The position numbers and the translations under genes were made by a program. The notes beneath the pieces are model-generated. The model saw only the letters and a list, made by a program, of their open reading frames with translations. It did no database searches and was not told the DNA's origin. Positions 8,202 through 15,165 of a stretch of 64,000 nucleotides of DNA are shown here, piece by piece; the stretch's first letter is position 1, and every line of letters starts with the position of its first letter. This DNA comes from Nocardia otitidiscaviarum NBRC 14405. Its GTDB lineage: Bacteria; Actinomycetota; Actinomycetes; Mycobacteriales; Mycobacteriaceae. Where the stretch lies: positions 1 through 64,000 of the forward strand of contig NZ_BAGD01000118.1 in assembly GCF_000308635.1 (NCBI RefSeq). Direction: 5' to 3'.

Positions 8202-9107
8202 ATGTTCGAGCGCGTGACCTTCAATCCGACGCTGTGGCGGCCCGTCCCCGGGTTCGAGAACCTCACCGACATCACGTATCACCGGCATATCGACCAGGGC
8301 ACCGTGCGCATCGCGTTCGATCGGCCCGAGGTGCGCAATGCCTTCCGGCCGCATACCGTCGACGAGCTCTACCGCACGCTCGACCACGCCCGGATGACCT
8401 CCGATGTCGGTGCGGTGCTGCTCACCGGTAACGGACCCAGCGCCAAGGACGGCGGCTGGGCCTTCTGCTCCGGCGGCGACCAGCGCATCCGCGGCCGCAG
8501 CGGCTACCAGTACGCCAGCGGCGAGACCGCCGACACCGTCGACGCCGCCCGGGCCGGACGCCTGCACATCCTCGAGGTGCAGCGGCTCATCCGGATGATG
8601 CCCAAGGTCGTCATCGCCCTGGTCAACGGCTGGGCCGCGGGCGGCGGACACTCCCTGCACGTCACCTGCGATCTCACCCTGGCCTCCCGCGAACACGCCC
8701 GGTTCAAGCAGACCGACGCCGATGTGGGCAGCTTCGACGGCGGCTACGGCAGCGCCTACCTCGCCAAGATGGTCGGGCAGAAGTTCGCCCGCGAGATCTT
8801 CTTCCTCGGCCGCCCCTACACCGCCGAGGAGATGCACCACATGGGCGCGGTGAACGCCGTGGTCGACCACGACGAGCTGGAGAACGTCGCCCTGGAGTGG
8901 ACCGCCGACATCCTCGGCAAGTCACCACAGGCCATCCGCATGCTCAAGTACGCGTTCAACCTGACCGACGACGGACTGGTCGGCCAGCAGCTGTTCGCCG
9001 GGGAGGCGACCCGCCTGGCCTACATGACCGACGAGGCCGTGGAAGGCCGCGACGCGTTCCTGGAGAAGCGACAGCCGGACTGGAAACCGTATCCCTGGTA
9101 CTTCTGA
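8202..9107 (+). CDS. menB: 1,4-dihydroxy-2-naphthoyl-CoA synthase
   Basis: 301 residues, crotonase fold. It is nearly identical in pattern to mycobacterial MenB: NAFRPHTVDELYRTLDHAR, the oxyanion-hole segments WAFCSGGDQRIRG and NGWAAGGGHSLHV, then KQTDADVGSFDGGYG, and C-terminal QPDWKPYPWYF. It cyclises o-succinylbenzoyl-CoA to DHNA-CoA in menaquinone synthesis. The ATG at 8202 has no good Shine-Dalgarno; GTG at 8214 is an alternative start. A VOC protein gene follows 21 bp downstream, as in mycobacteria near menB. Confidence 0.95.
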   Translation: MFERVTFNPTLWRPVPGFENLTDITYHRHIDQGTVRIAFDRPEVRNAFRPHTVDELYRTLDHARMTSDVGAVLLTGNGPSAKDGGWAFCSGGDQRIRGRSGYQYASGETADTVDAARAGRLHILEVQRLIRMMPKVVIALVNGWAAGGGHSLHVTCDLTLASREHARFKQTDADVGSFDGGYGSAYLAKMVGQKFAREIFFLGRPYTAEEMHHMGAVNAVVDHDELENVALEWTADILGKSPQAIRMLKYAFNLTDDGLVGQQLFAGEATRLAYMTDEAVEGRDAFLEKRQPDWKPYPWYF

Positions 9108-9128
9108 GATGCTCGGTAGGGTTCGGGT

Positions 9129-9527
9129 ATGGATGTCCTCGGTAGCCGGGTGATTCTTCGCCCGGCCGATTATGCGACCACCCTGGCGTTCTATCGCGAC
9201 GGTCTCGGGTTGGCGGTCGCGCGCGAGTATCCGGGTGGGACGGTGCTGTTCGCGGGGCAGTCGCTCATCGAGGTGGCCGGGCACGGGCGGGCCGAGGATG
9301 CGCCGAAGGGGTTCTCGGGCGCGATCTGGTTGCAGGTGCGCGACGCCGAGGACGCCGCGGCCGAGCTCGCCGCGCGCGGGGTGCCGATCGACCGCGCGCC
9401 GCGGCGGGAGCCGTGGGGGCTGATCGAGATGTGGGTGCGCGATCCGGACGGGGTGCCGATCGTGCTGGTGGAGGTGCCCGCCGAGCACCCGCTGCGCCGG
9501 GATTCCCGGCCGCCCGCCGAGCACTGA
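9129..9527 (+). CDS. VOC/glyoxalase-like protein
   Basis: 132 residues. One vicinal-oxygen-chelate module pair: VILRPADYATTLAFYRDGLG, GGTVLFAGQSLIEV, GAIWLQVRDAEDAAAELAARG and MWVRDPDGVPIVLVEV. Putative metal ligands are few (E in SLIEV, E in VLVEV), so the activity is uncertain. It lies between menB and pit, an order shared with mycobacteria. The 3' end runs into a tandem repeat that encodes its proline/alanine tail. Confidence 0.8.
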   Translation: MDVLGSRVILRPADYATTLAFYRDGLGLAVAREYPGGTVLFAGQSLIEVAGHGRAEDAPKGFSGAIWLQVRDAEDAAAELAARGVPIDRAPRREPWGLIEMWVRDPDGVPIVLVEVPAEHPLRRDSRPPAEH

Positions 9528-9578
9528 CCCGCCGAACACCGAATCGCCCGCCGAGCACGAATCGCCCGCCGAACACCC
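9511..9578. repeat. imperfect 16-18 bp tandem repeat
   Basis: Four copies of a CGCCCGCCGAGCACGAAT-like unit at 9511-9528, 9529-9544, 9545-9562 and 9563-9578. They start in the last codons of the VOC gene and run into the intergenic region. A related unit occurs at about 9478-9492. This looks like slippage-derived expansion; no function is evident. Confidence 0.65.
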
Positions 9579-9651
9579 GGTTCCGGCCGTTCGGGTAGCG
9601 CAGCCGATGCCGCATAACATGCCGCCCGCTGTGACTCCGTGCGGGGTGGCG

Positions 9652-9673
9652 GTTAACGGCACGTTAACGGCGT
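9652..9673. promoter_or_regulatory. 11-bp tandem box upstream of pit (phosphate-type operator candidate)
   Basis: Two adjacent 11-bp units, GTTAACGGCAC (9652-9662) and GTTAACGGCGT (9663-9673). Tandem 11-bp direct repeats beginning GTTnAC are the architecture of actinobacterial PHO boxes bound by PhoP/RegX3-type regulators. The box lies 16 bp before the preferred pit start. Regulator identity is inferred. Confidence 0.5.
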
Positions 9674-9689
9674 GCCGCAAACTGGGGGC

Positions 9690-11036
9690 GTGTCTGCCGA
9701 ACTGCTCGTTCTGCTGATCGTGGTGTGCACCGCGCTGGCATTCGATTTCACCAACGGATTCCACGACACCGCGAACGCGATGGCCACCTCGATCGCCACC
9801 GGTGCGCTGCCCCCGCGTCGGGCCGTACTCCTCTCCGGAGCCCTCAACCTCATCGGCGCGTTCCTGTCCGTTGCGGTCGCGGCCACCGTTACCGACGGCA
9901 TCGTGCGCCTGGACGAGGTGAGCGGGCGAGCATTGCTCGACATCGTGTTCGCCGGGCTGGTCGGCGGCATTCTGTGGAATCTGTTCACCTGGCTGCTCGG
10001 ACTGCCGTCGAGTTCCTCGCACGCGCTGTTCGGCGGGCTCATCGGCGCGACCGTCGCCGCCCTGGGCTGGAACGGTGTGGTGTGGGCGGCCGGTGACAAG
10101 GGCGTGCTGTTCAAGATCATCATCCCGGCCCTGCTGGCCCCCGTGGTGGCCGCGCTGGTCGCCTGCCTCGCCTCCTGGCTGGTCTACCGGATCACGCGCG
10201 GCAGCAATGCGAACACCGTGGAACGCGGATTCCGCTGGGGCCAGATCGGTTCGGCCTCCCTGGTCTCGCTGGCGCACGGCACCAACGACGCGCAGAAGAC
10301 CATGGGCATCATCTTCCTGGCCCTCATCGCGCACGGCTCCGCCACCGCCGGCGACCCGCTGCCGCTGTGGGTGATCACCTCCTGCGCGATCGCCATCGCC
10401 GCGGGCACCTGCCTGGGCGGCTGGCGGATCATCCGCACCCTCGGCAAGGGCCTGGTGGACATCGCGCCGCCGCAGGGCTTCGCGGCCGAGGCCACCAGCG
10501 GCGCGATCATCCTCACCTCCGCCCACTTCGGCCTGCCGCTGTCCACCACGCAGACGGTGACCGGCTCCATCCTGGGTTCCGGGCTGGGACGGCCCGGAGC
10601 CGAGGTGCGCTGGACGGTGCTGGGCCGCATGGTGGTCGCCTGGGTGCTGACGCTGCCCATGGCGGGCATCGTCGGCGCGGTGTGCTGGGCGATCCTGCAC
10701 GGCATCGGCGACACCGCGGGCACGCTGGTGGTCTTCGGACTGCTCATCGCCACGGCCGCCTACATCTGGCTGCGTTCGCGGCGCACGGCCGTCGGCTCGC
10801 ACAATGTCAACGACGAGTGGCAGGGCACCGCCGCGCCACCAGACACCACGGCACCGCATGGCACCAGCGCGCCACAGAGCACCGCCACACCGCGGCACAC
10901 CACCACACCGCAGGCCCCCCGGCCGGGGATCGGCGAACGGGCCGGTGCGGCCGGTCGGCCGAACGCCGCCACCCCCGGCCCGACCGCCGAATCCGGTCCG
11001 GCGCAGTCCGAGACCACCGCCAACCGAACCGGGTAG
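9690..11036 (+). CDS. pit: low-affinity inorganic phosphate transporter
   Basis: 448 residues, about ten membrane helices. Pit-family signature repeats are present in both halves: FDFTNGFHDTANAMATSIAT near the N-terminus and SLAHGTNDAQKTMGII in the middle, followed by GLPLSTTQTVTGSI. The family imports phosphate-metal complexes by proton symport. GTG at 9690 is preferred because an upstream GTG (9672) overlaps a candidate operator. The last 85 residues are a Thr/Pro/Ala-rich cytoplasmic tail that is not part of the transporter domain. The downstream order of membrane protein, DUF3349 protein and menE matches mycobacteria (Rv0545c-Rv0542c). Confidence 0.92.
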   Translation: MSAELLVLLIVVCTALAFDFTNGFHDTANAMATSIATGALPPRRAVLLSGALNLIGAFLSVAVAATVTDGIVRLDEVSGRALLDIVFAGLVGGILWNLFTWLLGLPSSSSHALFGGLIGATVAALGWNGVVWAAGDKGVLFKIIIPALLAPVVAALVACLASWLVYRITRGSNANTVERGFRWGQIGSASLVSLAHGTNDAQKTMGIIFLALIAHGSATAGDPLPLWVITSCAIAIAAGTCLGGWRIIRTLGKGLVDIAPPQGFAAEATSGAIILTSAHFGLPLSTTQTVTGSILGSGLGRPGAEVRWTVLGRMVVAWVLTLPMAGIVGAVCWAILHGIGDTAGTLVVFGLLIATAAYIWLRSRRTAVGSHNVNDEWQGTAAPPDTTAPHGTSAPQSTATPRHTTTPQAPRPGIGERAGAAGRPNAATPGPTAESGPAQSETTANRTG

Positions 11037-11045
11037 GAGTCGCGA

Positions 11046-11315
11046 ATGCACACCTTGCTGTCGAACCTCACCGACCTCGGCCAGGTCACGCTGGCCGCCG
11101 TCATCTTCGGCGCCGGACTGCCCGCCGTCTTCGCCTTCGGCATCCGCTTCCAGGCCCGGGTCGACGATGGCGCCGACGGTGGTTCCCGGGCGGTCGCGCA
11201 GGCCGTCTCCAGCCTCTGCTTCGCCATCGTGCTCATCGCGGTGGTGGTCGGTGTGCTGTTCATCGCCAAGGGCTTTCTGGCCTCGCGGCTCGGCATCCAC
11301 CTGTTCGGCGCGTGA
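11046..11315 (+). CDS. small membrane protein of the pit operon
   Basis: 89 residues with two hydrophobic helices (LAAVIFGAGLPAVFAFGI and SLCFAIVLIAVVVGVLFIAKG) separated by a short polar loop. It starts 9 bp after pit, with GTAGGAG just upstream, so the two are probably co-transcribed. Homologs accompany pit in mycobacteria (position of Rv0544c). Function is unknown; an accessory role in phosphate transport is inference. Confidence 0.75.
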   Translation: MHTLLSNLTDLGQVTLAAVIFGAGLPAVFAFGIRFQARVDDGADGGSRAVAQAVSSLCFAIVLIAVVVGVLFIAKGFLASRLGIHLFGA

Positions 11316-11341
11316 CGCCGCCGCGAAGAGAGGTACAGCCC

Positions 11342-11755
11342 GTGAACTCCCCCGAACAGCCCGACCGGCCGCGGGAATCCCGGCCCGCGGACCACACCGC
11401 GCGACCGGAACACACCGATCTGCTGGAGGCCGCGCGCACATCGCTGCGCCAGTCCGGTTCGATCCTGCGCAAGGTGCTCGACTGGCTCAAAGCCGGGTAC
11501 CCGCAAGGGGTCCCGCAGGACGACTACGTGGCCCTGCTCGCCGTGCTGCACCGGCGGCTCACCGACTACGAGGTGCGCATCGTGGTCGAGGAACTGGTGC
11601 GCGAACGCCGAGCTACCGACGAGATCGACCAGGACGAGATCGCCGACGCCATCGCCCGAGTTGCCAAGGAGCAACCGGGCGAGGACGATATCGCTCGGGT
11701 GGCCTCCCGGCTGGCAGCGGGCGGATGGCCGCTGGCGACACCGACGTCCGATTGA
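11342..11755 (+). CDS. DUF3349-domain protein
   Basis: 137 residues. The segment SGSILRKVLDWLKAGYPQGVP, with DYVALLAVLHRRLTDYEV and IARVASRLAAGGWPL, is the DUF3349 pattern, a small helical domain known from mycobacteria (Rv0543c lies at the same place beside pitA). The N-terminal 30 residues are polar and probably disordered. GTG at 11342 is preceded by AGAGAGG at 8 bp. It probably belongs to the pit operon. Biochemical function is unknown. Confidence 0.8.
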   Translation: MNSPEQPDRPRESRPADHTARPEHTDLLEAARTSLRQSGSILRKVLDWLKAGYPQGVPQDDYVALLAVLHRRLTDYEVRIVVEELVRERRATDEIDQDEIADAIARVAKEQPGEDDIARVASRLAAGGWPLATPTSD

Positions 11756-11829
11756 CCGACGACCACCATCGACCACGGACGCGGACCCGCAGTCGCGCGT
11801 CCACCCCGAGACATGACACGATCGCGAAC

Positions 11830-12993
11830 GTGAGCAGCACCCTGCGGACCCTCCCCATGCCCACCGGCGCCGCGGTGGGAGAAGTACTGCCGCATCTGCG
11901 GGAGGCCCTGGAGGGCAGTGGCCCGGCGTGGCTTCCCATACCCACCGCCGACCGCCGTGAGGCGCACCGGCTCAGCAGCGCCCTGCGCCCCGGCGAGCCC
12001 ATCGAGGACGATGTGGCGCTGGTCGTCACCACCTCCGGCACCACCGGAATCCCCAAGGGGGCCATGCTGTCCGCGGCCGCGCTGCGCGCCAGCGGGGAGG
12101 CCACCCACGAGCGGCTGGGCGGGCCCGGACAGTGGCTGCTGGCGCTGCCCACCCATCACATCGCCGGTATCCAGGTGCTGCTGCGCAGCATTCTCGCCGG
12201 AACCGAACCGGTCGTGCTGGACGTCTCCGACGGCTTTCTCCCCGAGGGGTTGGCGAGTGCGGTGGCGGGCATGCGGGGGCCGCGCCGCTACACCTCGCTG
12301 GTGCCCACGCAGCTCATCAAGGCCCTCGACGAACCCGTGGGCACCGAGGCGCTGGCGCGGTTCGACGCCGTCCTGGTGGGCGGTGCGGCCACGCCCGCAC
12401 CGGTGCTGGAGCGGGCGCGGGCGGCGGGCATCAACGTGGTTCGCACCTACGGGATGAGCGAGACCTGCGGCGGCTGCGTCTACGAGGGTGTACCGCTCGA
12501 CGGAACCGAGATCCGCATCGAGGACGGGCGCGTCATGTTGGGCGGCACCACCTTGGCCAACGGCTATCGCGGGCTGCCGGACCACCCGGCCTTCGCCGAA
12601 CCCGGCTGGTTCCGCACCGAGGACGCGGGCACCTACGAGAACGGCGTACTGACCATTTCCGGCCGCCTGGACGAGGCCATCATGACCGGTGGCCTGCTGG
12701 TGATCCCGCAGGTCGTGGAGGCGGTGCTGGCCACGCATCCGGCGGTCGGCGAATGCGTGGTGCTCGGCCTGCCCGACGAGCGGCTGGGTCAGCGGGTGGC
12801 GGTGGCCGTCGTCCCTGCGGTCGGCGCGCCCCCGCCCACCCTGGACGAACTGCGCGAGCACGTGATGAAGGAGTTGGACGCCATCGCCGCGCCGCGGGAA
12901 CTGGCGGTGCTCGACGATCTGCCGCTGCGCGGTCCGGGCAAGCCGGACCGGGTGAAACTGCGCGAACATCTCCTCGCCGACTCCACACATTGA
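11830..12993 (+). CDS. menE: o-succinylbenzoate-CoA ligase
   Basis: 387 residues, short for an acyl-CoA synthetase as is usual in mycobacterial MenE. ANL-superfamily motifs: the ATP-binding loop TTSGTTGIPKGAM, THHIAGIQVLL, YGMSETCGGCVY (A5), GWFRTEDAG and the hinge GRLDEAIMTGG, with the C-terminal lysine in GPGKPDRVKLREHL. It activates o-succinylbenzoate to its CoA ester, the substrate of MenB. GTG at 11830 lies 75 bp after the DUF3349 gene, so it may have its own promoter or be the last gene of the pit operon. Confidence 0.93.
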   Translation: MSSTLRTLPMPTGAAVGEVLPHLREALEGSGPAWLPIPTADRREAHRLSSALRPGEPIEDDVALVVTTSGTTGIPKGAMLSAAALRASGEATHERLGGPGQWLLALPTHHIAGIQVLLRSILAGTEPVVLDVSDGFLPEGLASAVAGMRGPRRYTSLVPTQLIKALDEPVGTEALARFDAVLVGGAATPAPVLERARAAGINVVRTYGMSETCGGCVYEGVPLDGTEIRIEDGRVMLGGTTLANGYRGLPDHPAFAEPGWFRTEDAGTYENGVLTISGRLDEAIMTGGLLVIPQVVEAVLATHPAVGECVVLGLPDERLGQRVAVAVVPAVGAPPPTLDELREHVMKELDAIAAPRELAVLDDLPLRGPGKPDRVKLREHLLADSTH

Positions 12994-13093
12994 CCACATC
13001 GCACCCGTAGCGTCCCGGTGGTGCGGGATGTCCGGGTGCGACAGCCGTCACATCACCCGCCTGAGCTGGCCGAACCTTCCCACGCAAGGGGTC

Positions 13094-13136
13094 TTGCACG
13101 CCGGTGCAACAGCGGTGCAAGGGGTGTGCAAGGCGC
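13094..13136. promoter_or_regulatory. phased GTGCAA operator array
   Basis: GTGCAA occurs at 13104, 13115 and 13126, exactly 11 bp apart, and an inverted TTGCAC at 13094-13099 forms a palindrome with the first copy. The array ends 19 bp before the exporter ATPase start, so it probably controls the two-gene exporter operon. The regulator is unknown. Confidence 0.55.
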
Positions 13137-13154
13137 GCTTCGCACAGTAGGGCC

Positions 13155-14165
13155 ATGACTTCTTACACACCCGCCGAGGCGCTCGCCATCGAGGCGGACG
13201 ACTTGGTCAAGGTCTTCGGGGAGCAGCGGGCCGTCGACGGCGTGAGTCTCGCGGTGCCGCGCGGGGCCGTGTACGGCGTGCTCGGCCCCAATGGAGCCGG
13301 CAAGACCACGACCATTCGCATGCTCGCGACCCTGCTGCGCCCGGACGGCGGCAGCGCCCGGATCTTCGGCCGCGATGTGGTGGCCGAACCCACCGCGGTG
13401 CGGTCGCTCATCGGCGTGACCGGACAGTACGCCTCCGTCGACGAAAAGCTCAGTGCCACCGAGAACCTCGTCATCTTCTCGCGGCTGCTCGGGTATTCGC
13501 GCGCCGCGGCACACCGCAAGGCCGCCGAACTGCTGGCGGAATTCGGTCTCACCGAGGCGGCCGACAAGGCGCTGGAGCACTTCTCCGGCGGTATGCGGCG
13601 GCGGCTCGATCTGGCCGCCAGTCTGATCGCGCGGCCACCGTTGATCTTTCTCGACGAGCCCACCACCGGTCTCGACCCGCGCACCCGCGCCCAGATGTGG
13701 GACACCATCCGGCGACTGGTGCGGGAGGGTTCCACGGTCCTGCTCACCACGCAGTACCTGGACGAGGCCGATCAACTGGCCGACCGGATCGCGGTCATCG
13801 ACCGCGGGCGGGTGATCGCCGACGGCACCTCCGATCAACTCAAGGCATCGGTGGGCATATCGGCGCTCCAGCTGACCCTGGCCGACCGCGAGCAGCTGGA
13901 GCGGACGCGAACCCTGGTGGGCGAGTTCCTGTCTCGTGCGGCGGGCAAGGTCGTGGAGGCCACCGTCTCCCCGGAGGCGGGCCGCGTCACCGCACCGCTG
14001 CCCGATCCCAGCGCCACCACCGACATCCTGATTCGCCTGCGTGAGCAGGGCATCGGGATCGACGAGATCACGGTCGCCAAGCCCAGCCTGGACGAGGTGT
14101 TCTTCGCCCTCACCGGCCACGGCGCGGACGACGACACCGACGACACCGAGAGGAGCGCGGCGTGA
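13155..14165 (+). CDS. DrrA-type ABC exporter ATP-binding protein
   Basis: 336 residues. Walker A GPNGAGKT at 44-51, Q-loop GQYASVDE, signature SGGMRRRLD at 144-152, Walker B LIFLDEPTTGLDP at 163-175, and the C-terminal KPSLDEVFFALTGH typical of DrrA/daunorubicin-resistance ATPases. It pairs with the permease that follows (GTGA overlap of 4 nt) to form an ABC-2 exporter for a drug or lipid-like compound. A second, paralogous pair lies at 24088-25889. A phased repeat array just upstream is the likely operator. Confidence 0.93.
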   Translation: MTSYTPAEALAIEADDLVKVFGEQRAVDGVSLAVPRGAVYGVLGPNGAGKTTTIRMLATLLRPDGGSARIFGRDVVAEPTAVRSLIGVTGQYASVDEKLSATENLVIFSRLLGYSRAAAHRKAAELLAEFGLTEAADKALEHFSGGMRRRLDLAASLIARPPLIFLDEPTTGLDPRTRAQMWDTIRRLVREGSTVLLTTQYLDEADQLADRIAVIDRGRVIADGTSDQLKASVGISALQLTLADREQLERTRTLVGEFLSRAAGKVVEATVSPEAGRVTAPLPDPSATTDILIRLREQGIGIDEITVAKPSLDEVFFALTGHGADDDTDDTERSAA

Positions 14166-14998
14166 CGACGACACTGACCGCCCCCGCGACCGGCCACACC
14201 GCCGTCGCACCGATTCCCCAGGTCTCCAACCACATTCCGCTACGGCAGACCATCGCCAATTCGTTCACGATGGCCTACCGGGGCATCCTGAAGATCAAGC
14301 ACAACCCGGAGCAGCTCTTCGATGTCACCGTGCAGCCGATCCTGTTCACGGCGCTGTTCGCCTACATCTTCGGCGGCGCGATCGGCGGCAGCGTGCAGAA
14401 CTACCTGCCGGTCCTGATTCCCGGCATTCTGGTGCAGACCGTGGTGCTCACCTCGGTCGTCACCGGCACCCAGTTGCGTGAGGACATGGACAAGGGCGTT
14501 TTCGATCGCTTCAAATCCCTTCCCATCGCTCGCATTTCGGCGCTGTCGGGGGCGCTGCTCGCCGATATGGTGCGCTACGCCATCGCCACCGTGCTCACCG
14601 TGGTGGTCGGCATCGCCATCGGCTACCGGCCCGCGGGCGGCGTACTCGGGGTGCTGGCGGCCGGACTCGTGGTCGTGGTCTGCTCCTTCGCCATCAGTTG
14701 GATCTGGGCTCTGGTCGGCGTCACCGGCAAGAGCGCGGCGGCGGTGCAGGGCATCTCCATGATGGTCATGTTCCCGCTGACCTTCATGTCCGGCGCATTC
14801 GCCGAAGTGTCCACCATGCCGGGCTGGATGCAGGGGCTCAACCACGCGAATCCGGTGTACTACATGGTGAATGCCTGCCGGGCGCTCATGAACGGGGCGG
14901 GTGTCACCGCCGATCTGGGCTGGTCGCTCATCGGTGCGGTCGTGGTGGTGGCGATCTTCGCACCGCTCACGGTCCGGGCGTACATGCGCCGCGCCTGA
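14162..14998 (+). CDS. DrrB-type ABC-2 permease
   Basis: 278 residues. About six membrane helices follow a 35-residue cytoplasmic N-terminus. The ABC-2 pattern is clear: HNPEQLFDVTVQPILFTALFAYIFGGAI, shown here in two joined parts, then LREDMDKGVFDRFKSLPIAR, and FPLTFMSGAFAEVSTMPGW. It starts with GTG overlapping the ATPase stop, so translation is coupled. It is the membrane half of the exporter; the substrate is unknown. A strong terminator follows 80 bp downstream. Confidence 0.92.
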   Translation: MTTTLTAPATGHTAVAPIPQVSNHIPLRQTIANSFTMAYRGILKIKHNPEQLFDVTVQPILFTALFAYIFGGAIGGSVQNYLPVLIPGILVQTVVLTSVVTGTQLREDMDKGVFDRFKSLPIARISALSGALLADMVRYAIATVLTVVVGIAIGYRPAGGVLGVLAAGLVVVVCSFAISWIWALVGVTGKSAAAVQGISMMVMFPLTFMSGAFAEVSTMPGWMQGLNHANPVYYMVNACRALMNGAGVTADLGWSLIGAVVVVAIFAPLTVRAYMRRA

Positions 14999-15078
14999 AC
15001 CCTCGCGGACCCACCCTGACGTGCGCCGACGGACGGGGCACCGGACCGCGGCGCGGCCGAGCGGTGCCGACGCCTTCG

Positions 15079-15119
15079 AGCGCTCCCGCACACCGTATCC
15101 GGTGTGCGGGAGCGCTTTT
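15079..15119 (+). terminator. strong intrinsic terminator
   Basis: A perfect stem: the arm 15079-15094 (AGCGCTCCCGCACACC) pairs with 15101-15116, closing on a 4-nt loop, followed by TTTT. It ends the exporter operon and may also act on the convergent gene that stops at 15166. Confidence 0.85.
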
Positions 15120-15165
15120 CGGCCCTTTCCAGGGGAGACCGAGATCGACCCGAGCACGCTGTCAC

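Noticed and set aside
8922..11441. Long open frame on the minus strand opposite menB, the VOC gene and pit
   Set aside because: Its translation is Gly/Asp/Arg/Gln-rich without domains and lies antisense to well-supported genes; this is the usual effect of high GC.
10804..11829. Upstream extension of the menE frame through the pit tail
   Set aside because: The text is Pro/Arg-rich noise; MenE similarity begins at about 11830 where a GTG is available.
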